Below are positions 1 through 6,154 of a DNA stretch of 7,502 nt, one piece after another. Positions within the stretch are counted from its first letter, which is position 1, and each line of letters opens with the position of its first letter. The notes below the pieces were generated by a model. The model was given only the letters and a program-made list of their open reading frames with translations, ran no database searches and was not told the origin of the DNA. Origin of the DNA: Sphingomonadaceae bacterium. GTDB taxonomy: Bacteria > Pseudomonadota > Alphaproteobacteria > Sphingomonadales > Sphingomonadaceae. The DNA lies in NCBI GenBank assembly GCA_013821585.1, contig JACDGO010000024.1, positions 1 through 7,502 of the forward strand, read 5' to 3'. The position numbers and the translations under genes are program-made.

Positions 1-1619
1 GATGGCATCCAGCCAACCAACTCGACGTCAACCTGATGCTGGCATATGAGACCAAGGGGACCGACGGGCCGGGCTGGGCTCTTAACATTCCAAATACCCC
101 GGGAAGCTACCCCAATACCGTTCGAGGCTTCCCTTTTCCGGTGCCCTATGCATCCGACGCACGCCGCTTCCAATACTCGGATTCTTCCGCCGTGCGGACG
201 CGTGACGAAATTCGCCTCGGCAATCTCCTGATCGACTATGACCTGTCGTTCGCTAAGCTGACGTCTTCGACGGCCTTTTGGGAACGCAAGGAGCGCCTGG
301 ACACAAATATCGGCCCAATATCGGGGCTCGTGACCGGGGTCGGCGATTCGTTCCCGCTACAGGCGCAACGGCTGGACAATCCCAAATCGTACAGCCAGGA
401 ATTTCGGCTGACTTCCGTTCCGGGCAGGCGCTTCAATTGGCTTGTTGGCGTGTTCCTGCAGCGGATCGATCAGCGCTTCTCGCAATCGTTGGCCGACCTT
501 TCGGGTCTCGATATCTATTATAATTATGCCGTCATTCAAAACCAGATCCTCCGCGCTCCAGCGCCGACGAGCAGGGTTCCCAGCCTCCAGTTGTCACAAT
601 TCAGAGACGATCAGGAAGCCATCTACGGACAGCTCTCCTACGCGCTCACGCCTACTCTCACTGCGGATGTCAGCTTCCGCGCGTTCAATCTGCGCCAGCG
701 CGCGGTCGCCGATCAGTCGGGCTTCTCGTTCGTTGGGCCCGGCCATTTCGAGCAGCGCAATGCCGCCCAAGTGTTCACGCCCAAGCTCAACATCGCCTGG
801 AAGCCCGCGACTGACCGGTTGTTCTATGCGACTGCGTCCAAGGGTTATAGGACGGGAATTATCAACTTCCCCGTGCCGACTCCCGCCTGTTCGGTCGCCC
901 TCACCGCGCTCGGCGCAGCCGCGGGCGCGCAGAACGTGCCGCCGACCAAGCCCGACACTGTGTGGAATTACGAGGCGGGGGCAAAGGCGAGCTTTGCGCG
1001 CGGCATCGTCCAGATCAACGCGGCCGGCTATCATATCAACTTCAACAATCTGCAGACGCAGGTCGTCCTCGCGTCGCTGACTCCGGGCGGCGTCACGGGG
1101 GGGTGCACCTCCCTCCAGGTTGCCAATGTCGGCAACAGCAAAATCGACGGCGCTGAAGTCGAAATGAACGTCGCCGTGACACCACATCTTAGACTGGAGA
1201 CATCCTTTTCCTACACCGACGCGCGCTATAGTAGCAATGTGCTTGCGCTCAACATCACGCGCGGCACAAAGGTGGAGGGTGCGCCGCAATTCCAGGGCTA
1301 TGGCGCGTTACAGTATGGCTTCAACGTCGGACCGCGCCGCGGTTATTTACGCGGAGAGGTCGCCTACACGGGCAAGGTCTACAACATACCGCTCGATTTC
1401 GTCACGACGCGCCCGCCCTTTACCACCGGCGACTTCGCTGACGTGAACCTCAGAGCGGGAATTGATCTCACGCGGAACGTCGATTTGTCGCTGTTCATGA
1501 CCAATGTGTTCGACACCTTTGGCGTCACGCGCCAGCTCAACCAACGCGATGGCGCGCCGCCCACCGTTTTCACGACGCGACCTCGCACAACCGGGGCCAC
1601 ACTTCGCGCACACTTTTGA
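1..1619 (+). CDS. TonB-dependent outer-membrane receptor, C-terminal part (5' end outside window)
   Basis: This is the beta-barrel part of a TonB-dependent receptor, which imports a bound substrate across the outer membrane using TonB-ExbBD energy. The reading frame is open to the left edge (from base 3, WHPANQLDVNLML...), so the ATG at 36 is internal. The signal peptide, TonB box and plug lie upstream. Visible family traits are QEFRLTS followed by a WLVGVF strand, IYGQLSYALTPTLTADVSFR, a LFYATASKGYRTG strand, NYEAGAK, and NVGNSKIDGAEVEM. The last strands are LSLFMTNVFD and TTGATLRAHF, ending in the C-terminal aromatic residue (Phe) typical of outer-membrane barrels. The visible 538 residues fit the barrel of a receptor of about 750-800 residues. 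The type resembles the many receptors of sphingomonads. The substrate cannot be read from the sequence. The next intact gene starts 532 bp downstream behind its own promoter region, so co-transcription is unlikely. Confidence 0.93.
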   Translation, partial: WHPANQLDVNLMLAYETKGTDGPGWALNIPNTPGSYPNTVRGFPFPVPYASDARRFQYSDSSAVRTRDEIRLGNLLIDYDLSFAKLTSSTAFWERKERLDTNIGPISGLVTGVGDSFPLQAQRLDNPKSYSQEFRLTSVPGRRFNWLVGVFLQRIDQRFSQSLADLSGLDIYYNYAVIQNQILRAPAPTSRVPSLQLSQFRDDQEAIYGQLSYALTPTLTADVSFRAFNLRQRAVADQSGFSFVGPGHFEQRNAAQVFTPKLNIAWKPATDRLFYATASKGYRTGIINFPVPTPACSVALTALGAAAGAQNVPPTKPDTVWNYEAGAKASFARGIVQINAAGYHINFNNLQTQVVLASLTPGGVTGGCTSLQVANVGNSKIDGAEVEMNVAVTPHLRLETSFSYTDARYSSNVLALNITRGTKVEGAPQFQGYGALQYGFNVGPRRGYLRGEVAYTGKVYNIPLDFVTTRPPFTTGDFADVNLRAGIDLTRNVDLSLFMTNVFDTFGVTRQLNQRDGAPPTVFTTRPRTTGATLRAHF

Positions 1620-1677
1620 TGTGGGAGCCCACCCAAGACCAGGGGTCGGAATCGCCAAGAGTTTCGCCGCGCGAATC

Positions 1678-1696
1678 AAGTCGGTAGACCCGACTT
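1678..1696. repeat. Perfect 7-bp inverted repeat (hairpin) downstream of the TonB receptor
   Basis: The arms AAGTCGG (1678-1684) and CCGACTT (1690-1696) pair perfectly around a 5-nt loop, 59 bp after the receptor stop codon. No T-run follows on the plus strand, so it is not a canonical intrinsic terminator. It could be a transcript-end stabiliser, a weak terminator or a trace of an insertion-sequence end. A shorter inverted repeat, GTGGG-AG-CCCAC, lies at 1621-1632 immediately after the stop codon. Function is unproven. Confidence 0.4.
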
Positions 1697-1744
1697 CTCA
1701 GCGGCTGTCGCCGGTGCCCATCGCAATGTTTGATGGGGTTGGAC

Positions 1745-1962
1745 ATGTACGACGCTTCCCTCCTGATCGCGGTCGATACGCTGCGGCCGCTAGGCTCACG
1801 ACCCGTCAAATCGCTTGTGTGCCGCGGGTCGACCACTGGCGGATGATCAGCGGGCTCCTTTTCGTGATCCGCAGTGGCCTGCGCTGGCGCGATGCTGCGA
1901 ATGACTACGGTCCGCACAAGACGGTATACAACCGCCGCGTCCGCTGGCCCCGCTTGCCCTGA
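1745..1962 (+). pseudogene. IS5-family transposase remnant (N-terminal fragment, frameshifted and truncated)
   Basis: The core (1819-1962) translates as VPRVDHWRMISGLL, then an RSGLRWRDA segment, then DYGPHKTVYNRRVRW, followed by a stop at 1960-1962. This matches the conserved N-terminal block of IS5-family transposases (RVDDRRVISGI..., LRWRDAP..YGP.KTLYNRF.RW). The block just before it appears to continue in another frame: from the ATG at 1745, MYDASLLI...TLRPL resembles the 'LTDAQ..RLRPF' start of such transposases. A frameshift therefore probably lies near 1790-1815. Nothing after RW resembles the DDE catalytic part, so about three quarters of the gene is missing. No clear terminal inverted repeats or target duplication are visible. 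The open frame that contains the core begins inside the TonB receptor gene, so it is not a real gene. In 1963-2075 downstream nothing recognisable is seen apart from a small TGCGG-ATC-CCGCA inverted repeat at 2012-2024. Confidence 0.75.
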
Positions 1963-2076
1963 CGGCGCGCAGCATAACCCCGTGCATCCTCTCAAGAAAA
2001 CAATCGCAAAGTGCGGATCCCGCATGCCGAATGCGAAGATAGCAATCTCGCCTTTTTCGCCAGTCAGCCGTGATAT

Positions 2077-2104
2077 TTGACGATTGCAACTAGTCTAGTA
2101 CATC
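2077..2104 (+). promoter_or_regulatory. Candidate sigma70-type promoter of the marR-oxidoreductase operon
   Basis: TTGACG (2077-2082) is a good match to a -35 element. It is followed 16 bp later by TACATC (2099-2104), a weak -10. A second possible -10, TATAAG (2119-2124), lies inside the downstream palindrome but has only a poor -35 (TAGTAC, 2096-2101). The region is sharply AT-richer than the surrounding genes and lies in front of the only plausible start of the regulator gene. With the first option the RNA start would fall near 2111, at the left edge of the second palindrome. Which -10 is used cannot be decided by eye. Confidence 0.4.
2089..2099. promoter_or_regulatory. Palindrome 1 (ACTAG-T-CTAGT), operator candidate
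   Basis: A perfect 5+5 bp inverted repeat around a central T, inside the spacer of the candidate promoter and 53 bp upstream of the regulator start codon. It is short for a MarR site alone, but it lies 18 bp (centre to centre 23 bp) before a longer palindrome. This fits a second, weaker operator on almost the same face of the helix (23 bp is about two turns). Confidence 0.4.
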
Positions 2105-2106
2105 AG

Positions 2107-2127
2107 TTAGTTATAGCCTATAAGTAA
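2107..2127. promoter_or_regulatory. Palindrome 2, likely MarR-type operator
   Basis: The core TTATAG-C-CTATAA (2111-2123) is a perfect 6+6 bp inverted repeat around one base. Beyond one G/G mismatch (2110/2124) the symmetry continues for three more pairs (TTA at 2107-2109 and TAA at 2125-2127). The result is a 21-bp palindrome with nine paired positions out of ten. MarR dimers typically bind AT-rich palindromes of this size that overlap the promoter of their own gene. The site ends 24 bp before the regulator ATG and covers a possible -10 (TATAAG) or the expected RNA start, so bound protein would block transcription. That the neighbouring regulator is the binder is inference. Confidence 0.6.
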
Positions 2128-2151
2128 TTTTCAGGAAGAAAGTGCCATTCG

Positions 2152-2655
2152 ATGAGGACCCGGCCAACGGACGCGATCCCAGACGCTGCCCAGGTTCGAT
2201 TGGGAACAGATGCCGACCCGAGCTTGCGCGCGACTGTGCTTGCCGACCAGGTCGGCTTCTCGCTTCGGATTGCCCAGATTGCCGTGTGGAATGACTTGGT
2301 CGCCACGCTGGCGAAGCATTCGCTTAGACCGCAGCAATTCGCGGTGTTGCTCATCATTCGGGCAAATCCCGGCTGCATGCAGCGCAACGTTGCCACCGCG
2401 CTCGGAATTCAGCGCCCCAATATCGTCGCCGTGATCGACGGACTGGTCGACCGCACCTTGGTTGAGCTCAAGGTAAACCCGCACGATCGACGGTCTCACG
2501 CGTTGTTTCTGGGGCCGGCCGGGGTCGCGCTGCTCGCCTCGTCCGAGGCCGCCCACGCCGAACATATCGCGCGCGTCGAACAATGTGTCGGCGGAAACCG
2601 GGACATATTCCTCGCCGCGCTGCGCAAGCTTTCCCGGATCGGAGATTCGCAATGA
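2152..2655 (+). CDS. MarR-family winged-helix transcriptional regulator
   Basis: A 167-residue protein with the MarR layout: an N-terminal helix of the dimer interface (about 28-55), a winged helix-turn-helix (about 58-122), and C-terminal dimerisation helices (about 124-163). Typical features are LRPQQFAVLLII (58-69), the ALGIQRPNIVAVIDGLVDR segment (83-101) holding the recognition helix, and the wing NPHDRRSHALFL (109-120) with the conserved D-R-R. MarR proteins are usually ligand-released repressors acting as dimers. The start ATG is preceded by AGGAAG at 2133-2138, somewhat far at 13 nt. A stop at 2125-2127 excludes earlier starts. The stop overlaps the ATG of the oxidoreductase gene (ATGA, 2652-2655), so the two are translationally coupled, and palindromes lie just upstream. 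It has two cysteines (75 and 145) but no clear redox-sensor pattern. The ligand is unknown; an aryl-pyruvate, aryl-acetate or CoA thioester is a guess from its partner. Confidence 0.93.
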   Translation: MRTRPTDAIPDAAQVRLGTDADPSLRATVLADQVGFSLRIAQIAVWNDLVATLAKHSLRPQQFAVLLIIRANPGCMQRNVATALGIQRPNIVAVIDGLVDRTLVELKVNPHDRRSHALFLGPAGVALLASSEAAHAEHIARVEQCVGGNRDIFLAALRKLSRIGDSQ

Positions 2656-5600
2656 ACGCCATCATATCTCTCGATGACAAATACAGTCTTGAGTCCGGCC
2701 CGGCGTTGATGAATGGCACGCAGGCACTGGTCAGGCTGACTATGCTGCAAGCGGAGCGCGACCGCCGCGCCGGGCTTGATACAGCCGGCTATGTCACCGG
2801 TTATCGCGGCTCACCGCTCGGTGCCGTCGACAGCAGCTTCGCGGCAGCCAGGCGGTTCACTGATCCGCTCGATATCCTTGTCCAGCCCGGCGTCAACGAA
2901 GACCTCGCGGCAACGGCGATTATCGGCACCCAGCAGGTTGGCCTGTACGGTTCGGCACGAAAACAGGGGGTGTTCGCGCTGTGGTACGGCAAGGGTCCGG
3001 GAGTCGATCGATCGGGCGACGCCCTCCATCATGGCAACGCCTATGGCAGCAGCGCGCACGGCGGGGTTCTCGTCTGCGCCGGGGACGATCATGTCGCCAA
3101 ATCCTCGACCACCGCGCACCAGAGCGAGTTCGCCCTCGCCAGTGCGCTCATCCCCGTGCTTCATCCCGCCACCCTCGACGAGATCATCGACTTTGGCCTG
3201 CTCGGCTGGGCGATGAGTCGGTACTCCGGCCTGTGGGTCGGCTTGAAACTGGTCACCGATCTCGTCGACAGCGCAGGCATCGTCACCATCGATCCTGGCC
3301 GGCCGCTCCTCGTCGAACCGCGGTTCGACATGCCGTCCGGCGGGCTCAACATCCGCGCCGAGTTCAATCCGCAGGAGCAGGAGCGCCGGCTGCATGAACA
3401 TAAGATACCTGCGGCGCTCGCCTTTGCCGCCGCAAATCGGATCGATCGGGTAACCCACGATTCGCCGCAGCGTCGCCTCGGCATCGTCACGACCGGCAAG
3501 AGCTGGCGCGACACTCTACAGGCGCTGCGCGATCTCGGCATCGGCGACGATCGAGCCCGTGAACTCGGCATTTCGGTCTTCAAGGTGGGCATGAGCTGGC
3601 CGATCGAGCCCGGCGCCATCTCCCGTTTCGCCACGGGTCAGCATGAGCTGATGGTGATCGAGGAAAAGCGGCCATTGATCGAGGATCAGCTCAAGGCGTT
3701 GCTGTTCAACCTGCCAGCCGGCGATCGTCCCCGCATCATTGGCAAGCAGGATAGCGAGAACGCGCAATTGCTGCCGAGCCACGGCGAACTTACTCCGCTG
3801 ATGATCGCGCGCGCGATCGGTGCCCGATTGCTCCCTGTGATCGAGGATGGCGAGCTGTTGCGCCGGATCGCCAGCCTCTCGACGATCGACCCGGATCGCC
3901 TCGCGACGCTCTCGCCGCTGCGCCGCCTGCCCTATTTCTGCTCGGGCTGCCCGCACAACAGCTCGACCCAGGTCCCCGAAGGCAGCCGGGCCATCGCCGG
4001 CATCGGCTGCCACGGGATGGCCCAGACGATGGACCGCAATACCGAGACCTTCGTCCAGATGGGCGGGGAAGGCGCCAACTGGATCGGCCAGGCACCGTTC
4101 GTGGAAACGCCGCACGTCTTCCAGAATCTCGGTGACGGGACCTATTTTCACTCCGGTTTGCTCGCGGTCCGCGCGGCGGTCTCGGCCGGGGTCAACATCA
4201 CCTACAAGATCCTCTACAACGACGCCGTCGCGATGACCGGGGGCCAGGCGGTGGACGGCGCGCTGACGCCCCAATCGGTCGCCGCCCAGGTCCGCGCCGA
4301 GGGGATCAAGCGGATCGCGGTGGTGTCCGACGATATCGTCAAGTACCGCGACCAGCCGCCGTTTCCCGATGGCGTGACGATCGACCATCGCACCGAACTC
4401 GACCGCGTCCAGCGCGAATTGCGCGATACGCCAGGCGTAACCGTGCTAATCTATGATCAGGTTTGCGCGACCGAGAAGCGCCGGCGCCGGAAGCGCAAAC
4501 TGATGGCCCCCAGCGATCGGCGCGTGCTGATCAACGATCTCGTCTGCGAAGGCTGCGGCGATTGTTCGGTCAAGTCGAACTGCCTGTCGGTCGTGCCGCT
4601 CGAGACCGAGTTCGGCACGAAGCGCACCATCGACCAGTCCAGCTGCAATACCGACTTATCTTGTCTCCAGGGATTTTGCCCGAGCTTCGTCACGGTTACC
4701 GGCGGCACGCTGCGCACGACCGCTGCTGCTGATCTTGCGGCCATCGACGCCGTCATGCTTCCCGAACCAGACTTTGTTCATGAGACGGCCTCGATCCTGG
4801 TGACCGGAATTGGCGGCACCGGCGTCGTCACGATTGGCGCGATCCTCGCGATGGCCGCGCATCTCGACGGCAAGGCGGGCGCCACGCTCGACATGACCGG
4901 CCTTGCCCAGAAAGGTGGCCAAGTCACCAGCCATGTCCGCCTCGCCGCCGGCACCGCGGGGATTGCCGCGGTAAAACTCGGTGCGGGCCAAGCCGACCTC
5001 ATGCTCGGCGCGGACATCGTCAGCAGTGCGAGCAAGGACGCGTTGATGGTGCTGGCACCGGGCCGCACCCGCGTAATCCTGAACAGCGAGGAGACGATCA
5101 CCGGAGCGTTCGTCGGCAATCCCGATTTCCGCATCCCCGGCGGGGAATTGACGAGTATCATCAAAGGCTTGGCTGGCCGAGAGCAGATTGCCACCCTCGC
5201 CGCCACCGCCATCGCCCGGCGCTTGCTCGGCGACGCGCTCGGCGCCAACATGCTGCTGGTCGGCTATGCCTGGCAGGATGGCCAGCTCCCGTTATCCGAG
5301 GCTGCCATCCTGCGCGCGATCGAACTCAACGGCACCGCCGTCGCGATGAACAAGTCGGCCTTCCGCGTCGGACGCGTCGCCCGTTTCTCTCCCGACGCCC
5401 TGGCTGCCCCGACGAATGGCGACCGGCCCGCCTCGGGACGGCCGCAGCTTGAACGCTCCGCGAGCCTCGACGAGGTGATCGCCCGCCGCGTCGCCTTGCT
5501 TGCCGAGTATCAGGATCGCCGCCTCGCCGACCGCTTCTCGGCGGTCATGGAGCAAGTCCGCGGCGCGGAGACGCACGCGATCGGCCGCGAGGGTGAGTTC

Positions 5601-6149
5601 AGCATGGCGGTTGCTCGCGGCCTGTTCAAATTGATGGCCTACAAGGACGAGTATGAAGTCGCGCGCCTGTGGACCCGGCCCGAATTCCAGGCGCAGCTGG
5701 GCGAGGCCTATGAACGCCCCGGACGGCTCGATATCTACCTCGCTCCGCCGTTATTAGCCCGCCGCGATCCGGTATCCGGCGAACCGCGCAAGATCCGTTT
5801 CGGCCCGTGGATCCTGCCGGTCTTTTCGATCCTGGCGCGATTCAAAGGCCTGCGCGGCACGCCGTTCGATCCCTTCGGCTACACCGCCGAGAGACGCATG
5901 GAACGGCGCTTGATCGGCGCCTATCAAGCGATGATCGACGAGCTTTCACGCGATCTTACCGGGAACAACTACGCTCGCGCGGTGCGGTTAGCGGCCAGCG
6001 CCGATCAGATTCGCGGCTATGGCCACATCAAGCAGCGCAACGCGCGCGACGTGGAGGCAGGGTGGGCCCGGCGGTCACACTCCGCGACTACGCGCGAGAG
6101 CGACCCCGTCGAGCCCACTCTCGCGACGGCTGGCGCAGCGGCAAGCTGA
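2652..6149 (+). CDS. Indolepyruvate ferredoxin oxidoreductase family protein (fused large and small subunits)
   Basis: A 1165-residue cytoplasmic 2-oxoacid:acceptor oxidoreductase. Enzymes of this family oxidatively decarboxylate indolepyruvate and other aryl-pyruvates to the aryl-acetyl-CoA, using thiamine diphosphate, and pass electrons through iron-sulfur clusters to ferredoxin. Domains in order: an N-terminal pyrimidine-binding/alpha region with YRGSPLG (51-57), GKGPGVDRSGD (113-123) and GDDH (144-147); a linker domain with VTTGKSW; the TPP-binding domain with CSGCPHN (C430, C433), GIGCHGMA (C453), GDG (494-496) and ND (523-524); a cysteine-rich insert CEGCGDCSVKSNC (C632, C635, C638, C644) plus C665, C671, C676; the small-subunit (gamma) domain with GIGGTG (719-724) and QKGGQVTSH (753-761); and a C-terminal region (about 880-1140) like the one found only in bacterial fused versions (DUF6537-like). 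The length matches that subfamily. Start chosen at 2652: GGAG at 2641-2644 sits 7 nt upstream, the MarR stop overlaps it (ATGA), and SLDDKYSLESG is the usual beginning. An earlier ATG at 2583 lies inside marR. The true substrate is not proven by sequence. Confidence 0.95.
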   Translation: MNAIISLDDKYSLESGPALMNGTQALVRLTMLQAERDRRAGLDTAGYVTGYRGSPLGAVDSSFAAARRFTDPLDILVQPGVNEDLAATAIIGTQQVGLYGSARKQGVFALWYGKGPGVDRSGDALHHGNAYGSSAHGGVLVCAGDDHVAKSSTTAHQSEFALASALIPVLHPATLDEIIDFGLLGWAMSRYSGLWVGLKLVTDLVDSAGIVTIDPGRPLLVEPRFDMPSGGLNIRAEFNPQEQERRLHEHKIPAALAFAAANRIDRVTHDSPQRRLGIVTTGKSWRDTLQALRDLGIGDDRARELGISVFKVGMSWPIEPGAISRFATGQHELMVIEEKRPLIEDQLKALLFNLPAGDRPRIIGKQDSENAQLLPSHGELTPLMIARAIGARLLPVIEDGELLRRIASLSTIDPDRLATLSPLRRLPYFCSGCPHNSSTQVPEGSRAIAGIGCHGMAQTMDRNTETFVQMGGEGANWIGQAPFVETPHVFQNLGDGTYFHSGLLAVRAAVSAGVNITYKILYNDAVAMTGGQAVDGALTPQSVAAQVRAEGIKRIAVVSDDIVKYRDQPPFPDGVTIDHRTELDRVQRELRDTPGVTVLIYDQVCATEKRRRRKRKLMAPSDRRVLINDLVCEGCGDCSVKSNCLSVVPLETEFGTKRTIDQSSCNTDLSCLQGFCPSFVTVTGGTLRTTAAADLAAIDAVMLPEPDFVHETASILVTGIGGTGVVTIGAILAMAAHLDGKAGATLDMTGLAQKGGQVTSHVRLAAGTAGIAAVKLGAGQADLMLGADIVSSASKDALMVLAPGRTRVILNSEETITGAFVGNPDFRIPGGELTSIIKGLAGREQIATLAATAIARRLLGDALGANMLLVGYAWQDGQLPLSEAAILRAIELNGTAVAMNKSAFRVGRVARFSPDALAAPTNGDRPASGRPQLERSASLDEVIARRVALLAEYQDRRLADRFSAVMEQVRGAETHAIGREGEFSMAVARGLFKLMAYKDEYEVARLWTRPEFQAQLGEAYERPGRLDIYLAPPLLARRDPVSGEPRKIRFGPWILPVFSILARFKGLRGTPFDPFGYTAERRMERRLIGAYQAMIDELSRDLTGNNYARAVRLAASADQIRGYGHIKQRNARDVEAGWARRSHSATTRESDPVEPTLATAGAAAS
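6093..6125. repeat. 8-bp inverted repeat with nested hairpin near the convergent gene ends
   Basis: The arms CGCGAGAG (6093-6100) and CTCTCGCG (6118-6125) pair perfectly around a 17-nt loop. The loop itself starts with CGAC-CCC-GTCG (6101-6111), a further 4-bp hairpin. The element sits inside the last codons of the oxidoreductase gene and 30 bp past the stop of the convergent beta-helix gene, where a terminator for the latter would be expected. No T-run follows on either strand, so it is not a canonical intrinsic terminator. It may be a transcription barrier or simply a by-product of coding for an Arg/Ser-rich tail. Confidence 0.4.
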
Positions 6150-6154
6150 CAGGA

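Noticed and set aside
594..1289. 231-residue minus-strand ORF inside the receptor gene
   Set aside because: Antisense shadow of a clear TonB-receptor coding region; no motif or ribosome site supports it.
1504..1962. 152-residue plus-strand ORF overlapping the end of the TonB receptor
   Set aside because: Its first part is an out-of-frame reading of the receptor gene; only the end (from about 1819) has meaning, as a transposase remnant.
2012..2024. Small inverted repeat TGCGG-ATC-CCGCA
   Set aside because: Only 5 bp with a 3-nt loop, no T-run and no positional logic; likely chance in GC-rich DNA.
1570..2025. Minus-strand ORF in the spacer (151 residues)
   Set aside because: It runs antisense to the receptor end and the transposase remnant, and its translation resembles nothing known.
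1620..2151. Possible tRNA, small RNA or attachment site in the longest intergenic stretch
   Set aside because: No cloverleaf, TPsiC-like sequence, or long direct repeats could be found by eye; only the hairpin, transposase scar and promoter palindromes are supportable.
2583..2651. N-terminal 23-residue extension of the oxidoreductase (start at 2583)
   Set aside because: It lies entirely inside the marR gene and has no family similarity; the start at 2652 has GGAG at proper spacing and the usual family beginning.
3516..4388. 290-residue minus-strand ORF inside the oxidoreductase gene
   Set aside because: Long antisense frames are common in GC-rich genes; the sequence is rich in Asp, Arg, Gly and His with no domain, and the opposite strand is strongly conserved coding sequence.
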